Of a DNA stretch of 64,000 bases, positions 52,890 to 64,000 are shown in pieces. How positions within the stretch are numbered: the first letter of the stretch is position 1; every line of letters begins with the position of its first letter. The notes under the pieces were generated by a model. That model made no database searches and was not told the DNA's origin. It saw only the letters and a program-made list of their open reading frames with translations. Source of the DNA: Diospyros lotus (lineage: Eukaryota > Streptophyta > Magnoliopsida > Ericales > Ebenaceae); assembly GCF_014633365.1 (NCBI RefSeq), contig NC_068350.1:26623680-26687679 (forward strand). The letters run 5' to 3'. A program made the translations under genes and the position numbers.

Positions 52890-54187
52890 AGGTAGTTCGG
52901 GGTAATGCCTAGGTCAGCAACTAGAAGATGTGCCAAGATTGAAAGCTAGTCTAGTGTATGACATGGTCGCTTTGAGGGGTGCGCTTACCTTTCTATCGTA
53001 TTTTCGAAGGACGCAGAGGCTATAATACAGGAAATAAAAAGTGTCGCACTGTCTCAAGACGAAAGCCAACTTTCTAATGCATATAAAGAATCCAATATAA
53101 GGCGTACAGGCGTAGAGGAATTTATCATGGAATGAACCTCCAATGGTGAGACTAATAATCCTTGATACAATAAGGGTGCTATAGATGTCACAAAGCATCA
53201 CCCTTAATGCCTCATCTTGATAATCCTACTTTTATGTCCTTATCTTGAGACCAGTTTATTAATTTGAAGAGTAATGATGTTCTAACGAGTGTGTGGGGAT
53301 TACTATGGTCAACTTGAAAGTTCATAATCAAGTCCTCAATCAAATCCTAGTCTCAAATATAGGAGATTGGAGTTAGGCCGGCACAGGGGGTAACATGCCC
53401 TTGGCTCCCCAATGTGAGCCAAGTTAGACTTTCTATCTATTTCTCATGTAGTAATGAGTTACTGTAAAACAAATAAGGCGTGTATATATATATATATATG
53501 AAAAATATGTATCACACACACACTATGACTACTATCTTTCTTTATACAAATACATTTTGTTTGCATAGTTCGGTACATGCACCTACTTCCACGATTTACA
53601 ATGGGTTAGATTTAGTTAATGTTTCCCATTCTTGAGCATTTCTTCCTATGACACAGGCTTCCAAGTTGGTCAACCATTAGAGATCTTCATGGCACCTTAC
53701 CGATATATTCATCCTTTAACTAGTCATAGAAGGAATGATGGGATCCCATGCCTTTAGTGGCTTATAACAGGTCATGAGGTCTCATCTGTGTAAGGTTCAC
53801 GGGGACTTAAACTATAGTGCTTTCTAAACAGCTTATAGCAGGTGGGTTGTTACAAGAGTTGAGGGAGTGGTCGCTTTAATATATTAGCTGCAAAAGGTGC
53901 TCCTGTCTGATATGAGCTATCATGAGTGACAACAACCTCTTCTTATCAATCCTTCAAACAACTCCAATAACTTCTCCACTCCGTGATTTCTTATTAACTC
54001 CTAACGAACAAGTAGGTTCCCCTTGGTTCATAAAATGCTCTTACAAACACATCTGCAAGGGCATTTGATTTGAGTAAGATCTCGCCCCTCTTAGGATGGC
54101 TACTCCCTAAGTCAACTAGAGGACCAAGAACTTCACTAGTCTGACATTGGGGAGATGCTCTTCCTTGGTGGCCCTTATTTCTAAGGA
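52890..54187 (-). other. Unassigned interior of a minus-strand gypsy remnant
   Basis: No gene with a recognised domain. The minus-strand frame at 52914-53201 has none. By position it is the left part of the element whose PBS and 5' LTR lie at 57220-59603, with a solo LTR inserted at 54188-54192. That link is inferred from orientation and target duplication only. Confidence 0.4.
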
Positions 54188-54190
54188 GAA

Positions 54191-56781
54191 TGTGTAGCGA
54201 CCCATTAGAGGGTCTAGAATTTATTTAGAAATTATTTAATTTCTTATTTAAGTTTTGTTTTAGAGATTTGGCCAATTAATTATTTAATATGGCCATTTAG
54301 AGATTTTGATTGAGGAAATAGCATTTAAATAGCATTTAATTATATTCACTTTTTATGGAAAATTAAATGCAAGGACATGAGAGTCATTTAGCAATTTGTG
54401 ATTAAAATTTAATTAATTAATTAGAGTTATTATTCTTAAGGGATTGAGGTATCTGAGCGTGAGAAGGTTTTGGGTTTGTGAAGTCTCCTGGTTATAATAG
54501 GAGAATGAGTTATGACGTTAAGGCTTCTCAGATCAATGTATATATATAGTTTCATAAGTCACAATTTTCTCACGCCGCGGAAAGAGAAGAAGTTTGTGAA
54601 GAACATAGAGTTTGAGAAGCATTACAGTGTTTAGATTTTCCATTGCAATCATTCGATCCGATCAGAGTTAGCATAAGGCAAGTATCCTATATGTAATTCC
54701 TTTCATTACAGATTCAAGTTAGTTCGTTCTCAATTTATTCCAGCTTTTCATTGAGTTCTCATATTTATATCAGTTCCAATGTATATATATATGCATAGAA
54801 CAGTGAGTGCATGAGGAAGATATGTGTGATTCTTTATAGTGAATCTTTTAAATATGATATTCGAATCATGTTAGCAGTGATCTCAGAATACAAAGACTCT
54901 TTGTTTTGGGTTCCCAGTTTAATCAGACAGTATGTTCATGTATATATATATATATATATATTCATGCGTTATACCATTACCCAGTGAGTTATGTTAAGCT
55001 ATGTATAATTTTACAGTGATTTCTTTCAGAAACGATTGGTTTATCCATCTTGATATTATTCTATATCAATTGGGATTGTTCTCTCAAGATTTCTTTCGGA
55101 ATGGTATAGTAATGTTAAGTTTGTAATTCAAGATATCATCTCTGTTATCGTGAGTTTTATGTCTGATAAGATTCCAGTCATTCGAATGAGTTTTAAGGCA
55201 TCCGAATGAGTTTTCAGTGTTATTGTAAGTTTTTCCCTTATAATGTATCAGTCATTCGAAAGAGTCATTTGTCATTCGAATGAGTCATGTGTGATCGTAT
55301 CATTCGTATGTATTTTTGTAGTTTTGAGTCTGTCATTCGAATGAGTTTTCTTATCATTCGAATGAGTCCTTGAAGATTTGAATAAGTTGTTGCTTTGTAT
55401 AGTCTAGCATTCGAATGAATCTCTCTGTCATTCGAATGACCCATGAGTATCCCATTAATTCATTTGAATGAGGGTACTGTTGCATTCGAATGAGTCGCTT
55501 TTTGCCAGTTCAAAAGTTAGAAAATTGCTAAATTCATTCGAATGAATTTGTGAGTCATTCGAATGAGTCCTTGATCAGATCCGAATAGACTTTATTATAT
55601 ATCATCTATCATTCGAATAAGCCTCTGTCATTCGAATGATCTCATTCGAATGAGTTTCTGCCATTCGAATGAGCTTGCTGTAGTCCATTTTTTTTTCATT
55701 TGAATGGGCTGCTACTTCATTCGAATTGCTTCCTTATGCTTTCTCAATCATCCGAATAGTATCATATGGCATCCGAGTGGCTTCCAATAAATTCTTAATG
55801 CAAGTCTTAAATTTAATATAAATATTCAATTATTCAAATATTGAATTTTTATGCCAAGATATGATAAAATCCAATATGCCATGCCTATACTCCGAAATTT
55901 CATAATCTTTTATCTCAATATGGCTGGTAAAAATCATATACCATGTTTAGTAGTTAATTATGACATGATCAGCATTATTTTGTGAGATTATGTGCATACA
56001 CATTTGTATGAGCATTGAGCATAACTTTATATGGAGCACTACATATCGTGTGCCAACACTTATATGAGCATTGCATTATGCGCATTAGGCGGCTTGTCTG
56101 CGGGGATCCCACTAGTATCAGTTCAGTTATATCTCAATTATGAGTTGCTCGGCTGATGTCGACCAGGGGGCTAGGGGCATATTGCCCACAATATGTGCTT
56201 ACAGTTTTTATGTTTGTAGGATTCAGATCAGTCAGGTATCTATTACAGTTATGTGAGCCTATGTGCCAAAGTTGCATACTTATATTTAGTTTACAGTTTA
56301 TGTGCATTACATCTTGTAAATTCAATCCAGTAATTATTATATCTCTCAGTACAAGATCAGTAAGTACTTTTATCAATATCGATATTCTTCGATTCAGCTT
56401 CAATTATTCTTTCCAGTTTATTACTTGCTGAGCTTTGTATCTCACCTTGTACTCTTCACCATTCCAAGTCCTAGTGAGGGAGTACCAGATGTGGGGCCTA
56501 ACAGCAGTGTCCAGTAGTGTGTGTACGTGGATCCGCTCAAGACAAAAGATGTCTGGGAGTTGTTAGTTTTATAGTGTTTATCAGTTTGGGTTTATTTTTA
56601 TTTCCAGTTTAGGGATTTTCCCTTAGATGCAGTTATGGTTTTTAGTCTTGATGACTCAGAGTTTTATTCCAGTTGATTGAGATATTCATTATTGGTATTA
56701 GATTTTAGTTATCAATTAGTTTTATTTTATTTTTCCATAGCACCTCTTCTCGGGCAGTTCTAAGAGAGGGGGTGTGTTACA
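54191..56781 (+). mobile_element. Solo LTR, family D (about 2591 bp) with probable TSD
   Basis: Starts TGTAGCGACCC and ends GGGGGTGTGTTACA. GAATG at 56782-56786 is matched by GAATG at 54188-54192. The latter overlaps the TG of the LTR start, as if one TG of GAATG-TGTAG was lost by slippage. TTACTTGCTGAGCTTTGTATC near 56425 gives plus orientation. It contains a dense TCATTCGAATGA array at 55176-55770 and a TA run near 54940. No interior sequence is present. Confidence 0.75.
55176..55770 (+). repeat. Array of more than 20 TCATTCGAATGA palindromic words
   Basis: The 12-bp perfect palindrome TCATTCGAATGA, usually followed by GT, recurs at irregular 15-50 bp spacing, for example near 55179, 55275, 55336, 55355, 55432, 55555 and 55660. 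Variants include CATTTGAATGA, CATCCGAATGA and CATTCGAAAGA. It is the strongest word array in the window. Confidence 0.92.
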
Positions 56782-56786
56782 GAATG

Positions 56787-57219
56787 GTCCTTCCAAATTT
56801 CAAGTTTGGGCAGTGTCTGTTACCTGAACTTGGATCTCTAGAACATAGTATGAGGTATCGTCCTCTAGTTTCTCCCAACTTTCTTCGCCTCGTTATGTAT
56901 CTAGTCTTGGGATGACCAACTCGAAGAATGCTCATGAGGCAAGGTAGGATGGTATGCCCTCCCCTAAGGGTCGATTGCATTTCTGGGGAGGATGGCCTAA
57001 TAGTGGGAGAAAAGCTTGGAAGGCTCATAATAGTAGGAGAAAAGCCTTACAAAAGATCCCCGATGCCTCCTCATGAGGGTTTGTTGTGTGGCTCATTGGG
57101 AGGCACTGCAAGCTTATGCGGGAACGTTGCAAAGGGCTCTCAAGTTTTAATGGCACCCTTGTGTAAGTGGACCTTGTGATTCTCGCGATGGAGGATGACT
57201 TTTTGCTCACTTCCCACAA
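56787..57219 (-). other. Leader and degraded gag start of minus-strand Tat-like remnant
   Basis: Right after the PBS on the minus strand comes CATTTGTGGGAAGTGAGC, then short broken frames. TTGTAAGGCTTTTCTCCTAC and a close variant occur twice (57030 and 57000 regions), giving a small duplication. No clean gag domain is readable. Confidence 0.45.
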
Positions 57220-57231
57220 ATGACACCAAAT
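57220..57231 (-). other. Primer-binding-site-like sequence, Tat type
   Basis: The minus strand reads ATTTGGTGTCATTTGTGGGA directly after the proposed LTR end ...CAACA. It resembles the ATTTGGCGCCGTCTGTGGGA context that follows 5' LTRs of Tat-type elements, with transitions at CG positions. Confidence 0.55.
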
Positions 57232-59603
57232 TGTTGTTGCTTAAATACAACAATTAAATTTATTTATCTTAGGGAACAGCTTAGTAGATTCCAAGCGAGG
57301 GAGTAAAGTCCATAACAACAAGAGGGGTTAATAAGTGTTAGGATCGATTTGTTATCCAGCAAAGCAAAAAGAATGATGGGGGTCTTCGAATGGCTTCTGG
57401 GAGTCTTTGAGAGCCGTACTCCTTGATGGGTCTTAGTCTTCTGTTTGCTAGTCTTCCGATGGGTCCAGAGGGTTTCTAGATAGGTAAGCACAGGATGGGT
57501 CTGCAACACAAGGACAGTTAAAAGACTCATTGGGAGCTCCCCCATGCAAACCTTCTTATGCTTAAGTTAAATGATGCCATGAAACAAAAGTATGTATGTA
57601 TGTGTATGTTGTGATGTTCTGAATGGGTGTCTTCGAATAGGAGTCTCCCGATGGGTTTAGGGTATGACTAGGCTTAGAGTTTTCAGGTCCTAGATCTGGG
57701 TCTTCATTCTCTTGTCGCTTAGTAGGGGGTATTTATAGGCATTGATGGTGGGGGGCCACGTGACATGTGGAATGCTAATGTTCATCCCAAGTTTTCAGGA
57801 GGAAATACATCAGATGAGGCCAGAGGGCCTGGAGGTGCCTTGGGGATAGAATATTAATGTGGGAATTTATTCACATATTTATTGGTTATAATTGAGTAGT
57901 GTTTTTAGTATTTTATATGTGTTTTACTTAGAATTGTCTAGTGTTTTGAGTTTCTTTTATAAATATTTAATTGCTAGTATTTCTTGTTATTTTGCAGGAA
58001 TACTACTTAGTGTTTGGGTTAAAAAAATAAACAAATTATAAATTAATATATAAGTTAATTTTAAGATTAATATTATAATATAACTAAATGTTATAAATAA
58101 TTAATATTATAATATAATTAAAGTTAATATAATTAATAGTATATTAAATATTATATATTATATTATATATATATGTAATTAATATTAAATAAATTAAGTG
58201 GCGTGGAGTTGTTGGAGATGGGCGGATGACGTTTGAATATATTATAAGTGAATTGGAGGTAATCATGAGTCGTGCATATATATTATATAATAAGAGATTA
58301 AATTGAAGTTGAGATGGGCTAGGGTAAGTACGCTGCAATGCATACATATATATATTATATAAATATGAGAGGGATGAAAAGAAAGGGGAAAGGGGAACGA
58401 CGAAACTTACGCAGAATAAAAGGAAGCAAGTGTGTAGACTATACGGCTTATCAAAGTTGTCAGGGAATAAAATGATGAGAATAATTAATAAAAAATAAAT
58501 AAAAAGAGGCTAAGTGGATAGCATGGCGTGATGATCGTCTGAATTAAAAAAGAGCAGAGCATGGGAATTATTATTTTATGCCCAACAGTTTCCAATAAAT
58601 ATGAGAGAAGTAGAAGACGAGAAGAGACTCTGGAGCCTGCAGAGCTGAAATTTAAGGAGCAGCGTATGCGAGAGAAAGAGAAAAATTGGACCCTTCTGGA
58701 AGATTGGTGATAGCATCCTTGTGAAGGAAATCTACGCATAAAGAGTTTTATCTTCTTCTCTCATTTCTTTTAAAGTCTATATTTATGTTCATTTATTGTG
58801 TTTGTAAAATGAACTAAATTCTATAACTAGGGCATTTTGATGTAATCTGAATATGACAGTTTGATTTTTATGGAGTGATTTTCTTTATTCATGCAAGTGT
58901 TTATTATTGTGCTTAATGATATCAAATATTTGGTCAATATTTGATTGATTTGTTGATATAGATTTATACCGAAAGGAAAAATCTATAACTCGATCTAAAT
59001 AATAAACACCACAAGAATATAATTGGAACAAAAGTAAAAATTTGACTTGTGTAGTTAATTACTTTTGCATGAATAATTAAATCTGGATTATCAACTATTT
59101 AAATTAAATTGGATTATTTAGGTGAAACCAAGATACCCTAGTGCTCTCAAAAACTTAGAACTCTTTATATTTATTTTCTATGTTATTATTTTATTTTGTT
59201 AATTAATCCCCATTAATCAATTGTTTAAATAACATTTGGGTTAATATAATTTTGGCAATTATCACCATATCCTCATTGGAACTGTATCCTACTCACTACT
59301 CTATTACTTGTGTGATCTGTATACTTGCGAAAAATCGCTATCAAATATCCCGAAAAGTATCCTCCGGATGGGTTTTCTTAAAGACTCCTCGAAGTCATCG
59401 AGTGGCTTAAGCCTAGAAACCTCTTCAGATGAGTCATGGGCTTATATGAGCTTAAGGATGGGCTGGCCCAAAGACTCTTTAAAGTCTCTAGAAGACTCTT
59501 GCCCTGAAGACTCTTTGGGGTCATCCAGGGCCTTTGGCCTTCTTGGGATACTTCTAGGATTTTTGGATTTTTGGCTTTGATTTTCTTAGGGCACCCCACA
59601 ACA
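57232..59603 (-). repeat. 5' LTR of a minus-strand Tat-like element, interrupted
   Basis: The minus strand starts TGTTGTGGGGTGCCC (59603) and ends CAACA at 57232, next to the PBS-like site. Both halves carry the same short words on the plus strand (TCTTCGAATGG, GATGGGTCT, AAGACTC). The middle, about 57858-59264, is foreign: it starts TGTGGGAATTTATTCAC, ends GGCAATTATCA, is AT-rich, and may itself be an LTR. Frames within either half have no domain. Confidence 0.55.
57858..59264. mobile_element. Possible inserted LTR within the Tat-like LTR
   Basis: AT-rich 1.4 kb with TG...CA ends (TGTGGG...TTATCA) lying between two halves that look like one LTR. No target duplication is visible (ATTAA versus CCATA). 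A purine-rich stretch near 58370-58400 and several TA runs are present. There is no ORF with a domain. Confidence 0.35.
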
Positions 59604-59978
59604 ACTATCGATCGTTCAAATTAAAAATTTGACTTTTGCTTAATACTGGTGATCGTTTTTATAAATTCTCGTGTTATAAGAGTTGACATTTCTGAACATA
59701 TAGGACCCCATTTCATTTTGTCAAAACCCTAATCCCTTGTTTTCTCCTCTCCTCGTCGCCCAACCGACCCTAATGCCTTATTTGCTTAAATCTAAAGTCA
59801 ATTGCTTGCATTCTTTCAACTGATTCCAAGAGATTCAAAGGAATTCTTAAAGTTGTATCGATCCATCCTTCATTCGCATTCGACTGATTGAAAAAAGAGG
59901 TCAACCGATTGTTTCAAATCCACATTTTTCTCTTGGTTCCACATCTTTCAACCGTTCATCTTCATCTTTCAACCATGG
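59604..59978 (+). other. Leader-like sequence before a short ORF
   Basis: No gene. Pyrimidine-rich (CCCTTGTTTTCTCCTCTCC, TTCATCTTTCAACC), consistent with a 5' leader for the ORF at 59979. No TATA box was identified with confidence. Confidence 0.35.
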
Positions 59979-60166
59979 TAAGGACTAAGAACGCGAGTGA
60001 AAGGAAAGAATGCGCTAGTGACAACCAACCTCCTTCGTCTTATTCAACCATTCAACTATTTTCAAACCTATGCCAAAAGAAAAGATTCGAGCATGGGTTT
60101 GACTCTCGTGAGGTACTTCTTGGTCGATTACAAGATGTTCAATTTTTAGAATCAATCAAGTACCCA
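59979..60166 (+). pseudogene. Short ORF split by a solo LTR, retroelement-type
   Basis: The ATG at 59979-59981 (in CAACCATGG, a good plant start context) reads MVRTKNASERKECASDNQPP, then STIQLFSNLCQKKRFEHGFD and LLGRLQDVQFLESIKYP up to the insertion. Beyond the LTR the frame resumes as YIDTVVARIQKYGVLLEMSS and stops near 62580. The Ser/Lys-rich start followed by an F-x-K-R-x-x-x-x-G-F-D pattern is like the N-terminus of extra ORFs in plant LTR elements, but no domain is firmly recognised. Confidence 0.45.
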
Positions 60167-62497
60167 TGTAACACTCCTGATTTCCCGGGCATTAAATAAC
60201 TTAAGATTTCAGGAATTCTCTTTTTTTTTTTTCACACCACATCACAACATACAATTCCTAAAAATCTCAATTTCACCTTCTCAGCCTATTAAACCCAAGG
60301 ATCAAATAGCTAAGACAGGCGTTATAATTACAAATGTGGAAGCTAGATCGAACCTGATATGATACATAACCATAATGCTTTATTTATCATATGAGAAACT
60401 GTTCAAGATGTCTACAAAATGAATTACATCGATATTATCTCTCAAAAACGATAACCGAATGTCTCAAATATAACAAAAAATATGCTAGGGTTTGCATAGG
60501 TTTCGCACATAATTAAAGATAAACTAAAACATGCTACATTCAACAAATTAAACTTATTCTTCAACTATCTCCTTTCCCTTAAAGTCGCCTGTCGAACCTG
60601 GCATTTGAATATTCTAGGGACACAGTCTAATTAAAAGATGAATCTTCTAGTCAGAACTCCAAAATAGTTTATATAAATGCATGAACAAGTATAAAGCATA
60701 TGAGGAAATAATAAGGACTACTCCAAAGTGCCTCGTGAACATGTCATCCTTCTCCAACGAGTGCTTTCTCAACGACGCACCCATAGCGCCTCTAAGAAAG
60801 TCCCTAACCATGTCACCTCGGCCTGACCTCATAGAACTCATGAAAATACCACATTCGTTGTCCCTTAGACTCGCGGTCTTTCCCACGAGAACTTTCTCGA
60901 TGGTGCACGCATAGTGCCTCTCGAGGGATATCCAGGCTTTTACCTTTGGACAACAACATATAGGTATAACAATATGGTCACACAGATTTTACAAATGCAA
61001 CAGTTGAAAACCAATAACATATATTTTCAGGAAAACACATTTCATATATGCAACATGATCTCATGCAAGTGAATAATAAGAGTTTGTGTACAGGATTCTC
61101 ACAAAACACGTTTCATGGAGTATGAACTTTACACAAAATAGGAGTATGAGTGTCAAAGTCTCACCTTATACTTAATTCGGGATTCCTCAAAATTCATACC
61201 CGACCTCAATTCTCGTCAGGTGCACTATTGCTTAACCTTGAGCCTCCATGATCCCTAGCCATCATATTTATTCAATGAAATATCAACATGCATTTTTCTA
61301 ATTTTCTCATAATTTTTCTCTTATTTTCTTTCTATTTTCTCCTTGAAAATTCAAAAATAAATACCACTTCAGGGTTTTTCCCAAATTTTTCTCCACCATA
61401 AATCATAAAATATTTTTCTAAAAATATTAAAAAAAATTCCAAGAAATTACCCTTCTCCACGCGCCCTCATGCACCTGCGCATGTTGAACCGCGCGTGTGA
61501 TGCACACGCCGATCATCTTCTTCCTTACTCCAGTCGCCCGTGACTACTCCAATCATCGAATTTTTGCACCACCTTGTAGCCCTCCTCAAGTCGATCACCT
61601 AGGTACCCTTGGCTGCTCGAAACAACCACCAAAAAGCCTCCAAATCGAGCAAAATCTGTCATGTTCTGGCCACCGTATCGCTTTTTCAGCCACCATTGAA
61701 AACCCCATCAAACCATCATGAAAACACACCAAATTCTCCAAAAATGATGCCAAGACCTCTAGAGCAAAAGTCCTCTATCCAATCTCTCAAAAACTCACCA
61801 AAACTCGAGCAATTGGATGCTCTAAAATCAACTGAAACCTTTGCCTATTTGTAGGCGAAATCCAACCATTCTTTAGCCAATCACCGACCATTGTGTAGCC
61901 CACAAGCTTCCTAGGATGATGGTGGCCATGCCTTGACGAGATCGGTTATCCCATCGGCAGATTTTTTGCTCCCATGCGGCTGTCAGATCGGCCATGCCTT
62001 GTCCAGAAATTTTAAAAATTACACTTTGGCCCCCTTGCAATTTCCTTTTATATTTTGGCCCTCTTCCTCAAGTCCTTAGACTTGATGTTTCACCACATGA
62101 ACCCCAAAGTTTCATGCTTCTCAATTGGCCAAACAAATTTGGAAAAATATCATTTGCATCCCCTTTTCAACTAGAATTGAAAATTACAAGAATTGTTTTA
62201 TTCACAAACTATGAACCTCTTCAAGTTTTTGTTGACTTCCCAGAAGCCCCTTACCATCATTCAGTCTTTTAGGCTATAAATTAGCTGTACCAGAAACCGT
62301 CCTGGATTTGGTTTCTTTCGATGTCATAAATCTCAACTCAAGATGCTTGTCGATGCCATACCTTTATCTTTAGACATCTAAGTCCTAGGGCACTCTCTAC
62401 CGTCGATTCAACGATTTATTTTACTCTCAAACCAATTTTTTGATATTTTAAACTCATCTAAATTAAGTGGCAACTACACAAAATATGGGGTGTTATA
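60167..62497. mobile_element. Solo LTR, family B copy 2 (2331 bp) with perfect TSD
   Basis: Starts TGTAACACTCC and ends GGGGTGTTATA, probably TTACA mutated at one base. It is flanked by ACCCA at 60162-60166 and 62498-62502. Internal blocks match family B copy 1 (TGTGGAAGCTAGATCGAA at 60338, AGATGAATCTTCTA near 60640). T-rich sequence then a GC-rich patch lie at 61290-61520. Frames such as 61497-61721 follow base composition only. Confidence 0.88.
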
Positions 62498-62502
62498 ACC
62501 CA

Positions 62503-63220
62503 TACATAGATACTGTTGTTGCCAGGATACAAAAATATGGGGTATTACTAGAAATGTCATCATCAACCCTCTTAAGCCTATAAAAAAGAAACAGCCAGAG
62601 GGCATGGGGAAGTCCTCTCGCAAACACTCTGATTTAAGTTAGACACTAAGATTATGAAAACTGTATTGAAATCAATATCAGAGACGTATCTTTTTTTGAA
62701 TGAGTGTCTTTTTATTTATAGAGAGATATGGATTAATCTTAATTAATTCAAGATTAGGATTATTGTAAACAACACTTATCTTAACTTTTCCTATTCTTTT
62801 TAGAATTAGGATTCTTATAGATAATATTTACCTTGATTTTTCTTAGTCCAACTAGGATTATGATTGTTATGGATGACATTTATCTCTTGCAGATAACATT
62901 TATCTTGCCCTTTTTTTATGATAGAATTTGTTATAAATGATTATTTATCCCAATATTTCGAAATCCTTTTAGAATTAGAATTTTTTATAAATAATGGTTG
63001 TTCCTTTCTTAGAATATTCAGAGGGATTTTTAAATGTCGGAATTATCTAGTTTGCACATTTGTGTGGGTCCCCCCAACATATAGGAAATTTACACTTTTT
63101 AGACCAAAAAGCTATTTTGGGATTATAACACAACAATTGCCCCCCACTCTTTTATCTGAGTTTCTCGAATAGAAGAGTAGATTGTGTCGTGGCTTGCCCT
63201 TATTTTTCTAACACTTTCTG
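62503..63220. other. Non-coding stretch
   Basis: The first 80 bp finish the short ORF split by the solo LTR. The rest is AT-rich and contains three or four copies of a phrase like TAGAATTAGGATTCTTATAGA / AACATTTATCTTG (62720-63000), so it looks like a degraded LTR or MITE. No gene. Confidence 0.45.
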
Positions 63221-64000
63221 TGTGAGACCCCCTTCCCCGATATCTTGGCCAAGCCGAAGGACCTGGGCGAGGGCCCACGAAGGGAAAAGAAAATGAAAAA
63301 TATAAAACCACCCTGACCTGACATGCATGCTCAACTAGGATCACCTGAACTCATGTAGAAGAAATAACAGCGGAAGTAATACTCACACATCCTAGGGATG
63401 CATAATAAGATAATCGGTCATAGGGTTACATGGTATATACATATACAAGACCGTGCCAAGCACTCAAGTGCTAAACATCTATGGCACAAAATCACAAGAT
63501 ACACCAAACCAAGATCTACTAGGACTGCCCTGTACACCACCTATCGGGATACCTCAAAGACCGCTAGCATCGCCCTCATACTTAGCCTTGCTCTTACCTG
63601 GAATGAAGAGAAGCAAGAGTGAGTCACAAGACTCAGCAAGCATGTAAGAAATGAAAGGCTAATAAGAGTAAGGGAGATAATAGATTAACTCGCACCGAAG
63701 TGCAAAACTCATCCGTAGCATGACAGCCAACCATACATCACATGCCCATGAATCACATGACAGATAAACAAAATGTTGCATAATAAAATATGCACATACT
63801 GGTCCTTGAGGCCCACATAAGACACACGGCACCCAAGTCCCTATCACAAACATGTCACTGCCCTGAAAGGCAATGTATAAGTATCATATCGAGCCGTGGC
63901 TCACTCGGGCCGGCGCGACCGAAACCCTGATCAATACATACAATTCTGATAGTGCAAGCTGCGTCCTTAAATTCGGTACGCCAACCAAAACTGCAATAAT
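63221..64000 (-). repeat. Start of another long LTR, cut by the window edge
   Basis: TGTGAGACCCCCTTCCCC marks a likely terminus. GTGAGTCACAAGACTCAGCAAG (63620-63641) is the complement-type version of the GCTGAGTC..GACTCAC block seen in other long LTRs, giving minus orientation. The other end lies beyond 64000. Confidence 0.5.

Noticed and set aside
59308..59580. Ser- and Leu-rich plus-strand frame
   Set aside because: It tracks short words (AAGACTC, TCTTGGG) of a Tat-like LTR half, and a repeat-derived frame is more likely than a gene.

Overview
This is plant nuclear DNA, almost certainly from an angiosperm. The evidence is the set of plant-specific retroelement lineages present: Athila-like and Tat-like Ty3/gypsy, SIRE-like and other Ty1/copia, and long chromovirus-type LTRs with TGTAACACCC-like ends. 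I see no convincing host gene, tRNA, rRNA or CRISPR array. The window reads as old, heavily methylated repeat DNA. Most coding remnants carry in-frame stops that look like C-to-T changes, several catalytic Asp codons have become Asn, and many insertions are solo LTRs. The species cannot be named from what I can see.

Layout from left to right. 1-6018 is a minus-strand Athila-like element with integrase, RNase H, RT, protease and gag, cut inside gag. It is fused head to head at about 6018 to a plus-strand Tat-like element (6019-13347). The Tat-like element keeps RT, two RNase H domains, integrase, a 48-bp tandem repeat, a long antisense gene with its own TATA box, and a 3' LTR packed with short hairpins. 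13560-22553 is a decayed Ty1/copia element, split by a 2.8-kb solo LTR with a perfect 5-bp target duplication. 22554-24060 holds an LTR-like block rich in CTCTCGG words and a copia gag scrap. 24061-28384 is one LTR plus a non-coding interior, like a LARD (large non-autonomous retrotransposon derivative).

28385-40393 is a minus-strand SIRE-like copia element, with 3' LTR, PPT, an extra env-position ORF, then RNase H, RT, integrase, protease and gag. It is broken by two solo LTRs (31343-33928 and 34834-36863). 40675-45438 is another long LTR of the first family with an Athila-like LTR and a MITE-like patch inside it. 46435-49151 is a second-family LTR carrying a gypsy 3'-end fragment. 49985-52889 holds two more LTR-like pieces. 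53000-59603 is a minus-strand Tat-like gypsy remnant with PBS and 5' LTR, again split by a solo LTR (54191-56781). 60167-62497 is a solo LTR inserted in a short ORF, and 63221 to the end is the start of another LTR.

The most interesting theme is that several unrelated LTRs contain clusters of short self-complementary words, each family with its own word: CCACTCGG/CCGAGTGG, TAAGTCGACTTA, ACTCGAGT-like and TCATTCGAATGA. Most are built around a CpG-containing TCGA core, and their variants are mostly those expected from methyl-C deamination. The other highlight is the antisense gene with its own promoter inside the Tat-like element. All boundaries were read by eye; those without a stated target duplication are approximate.
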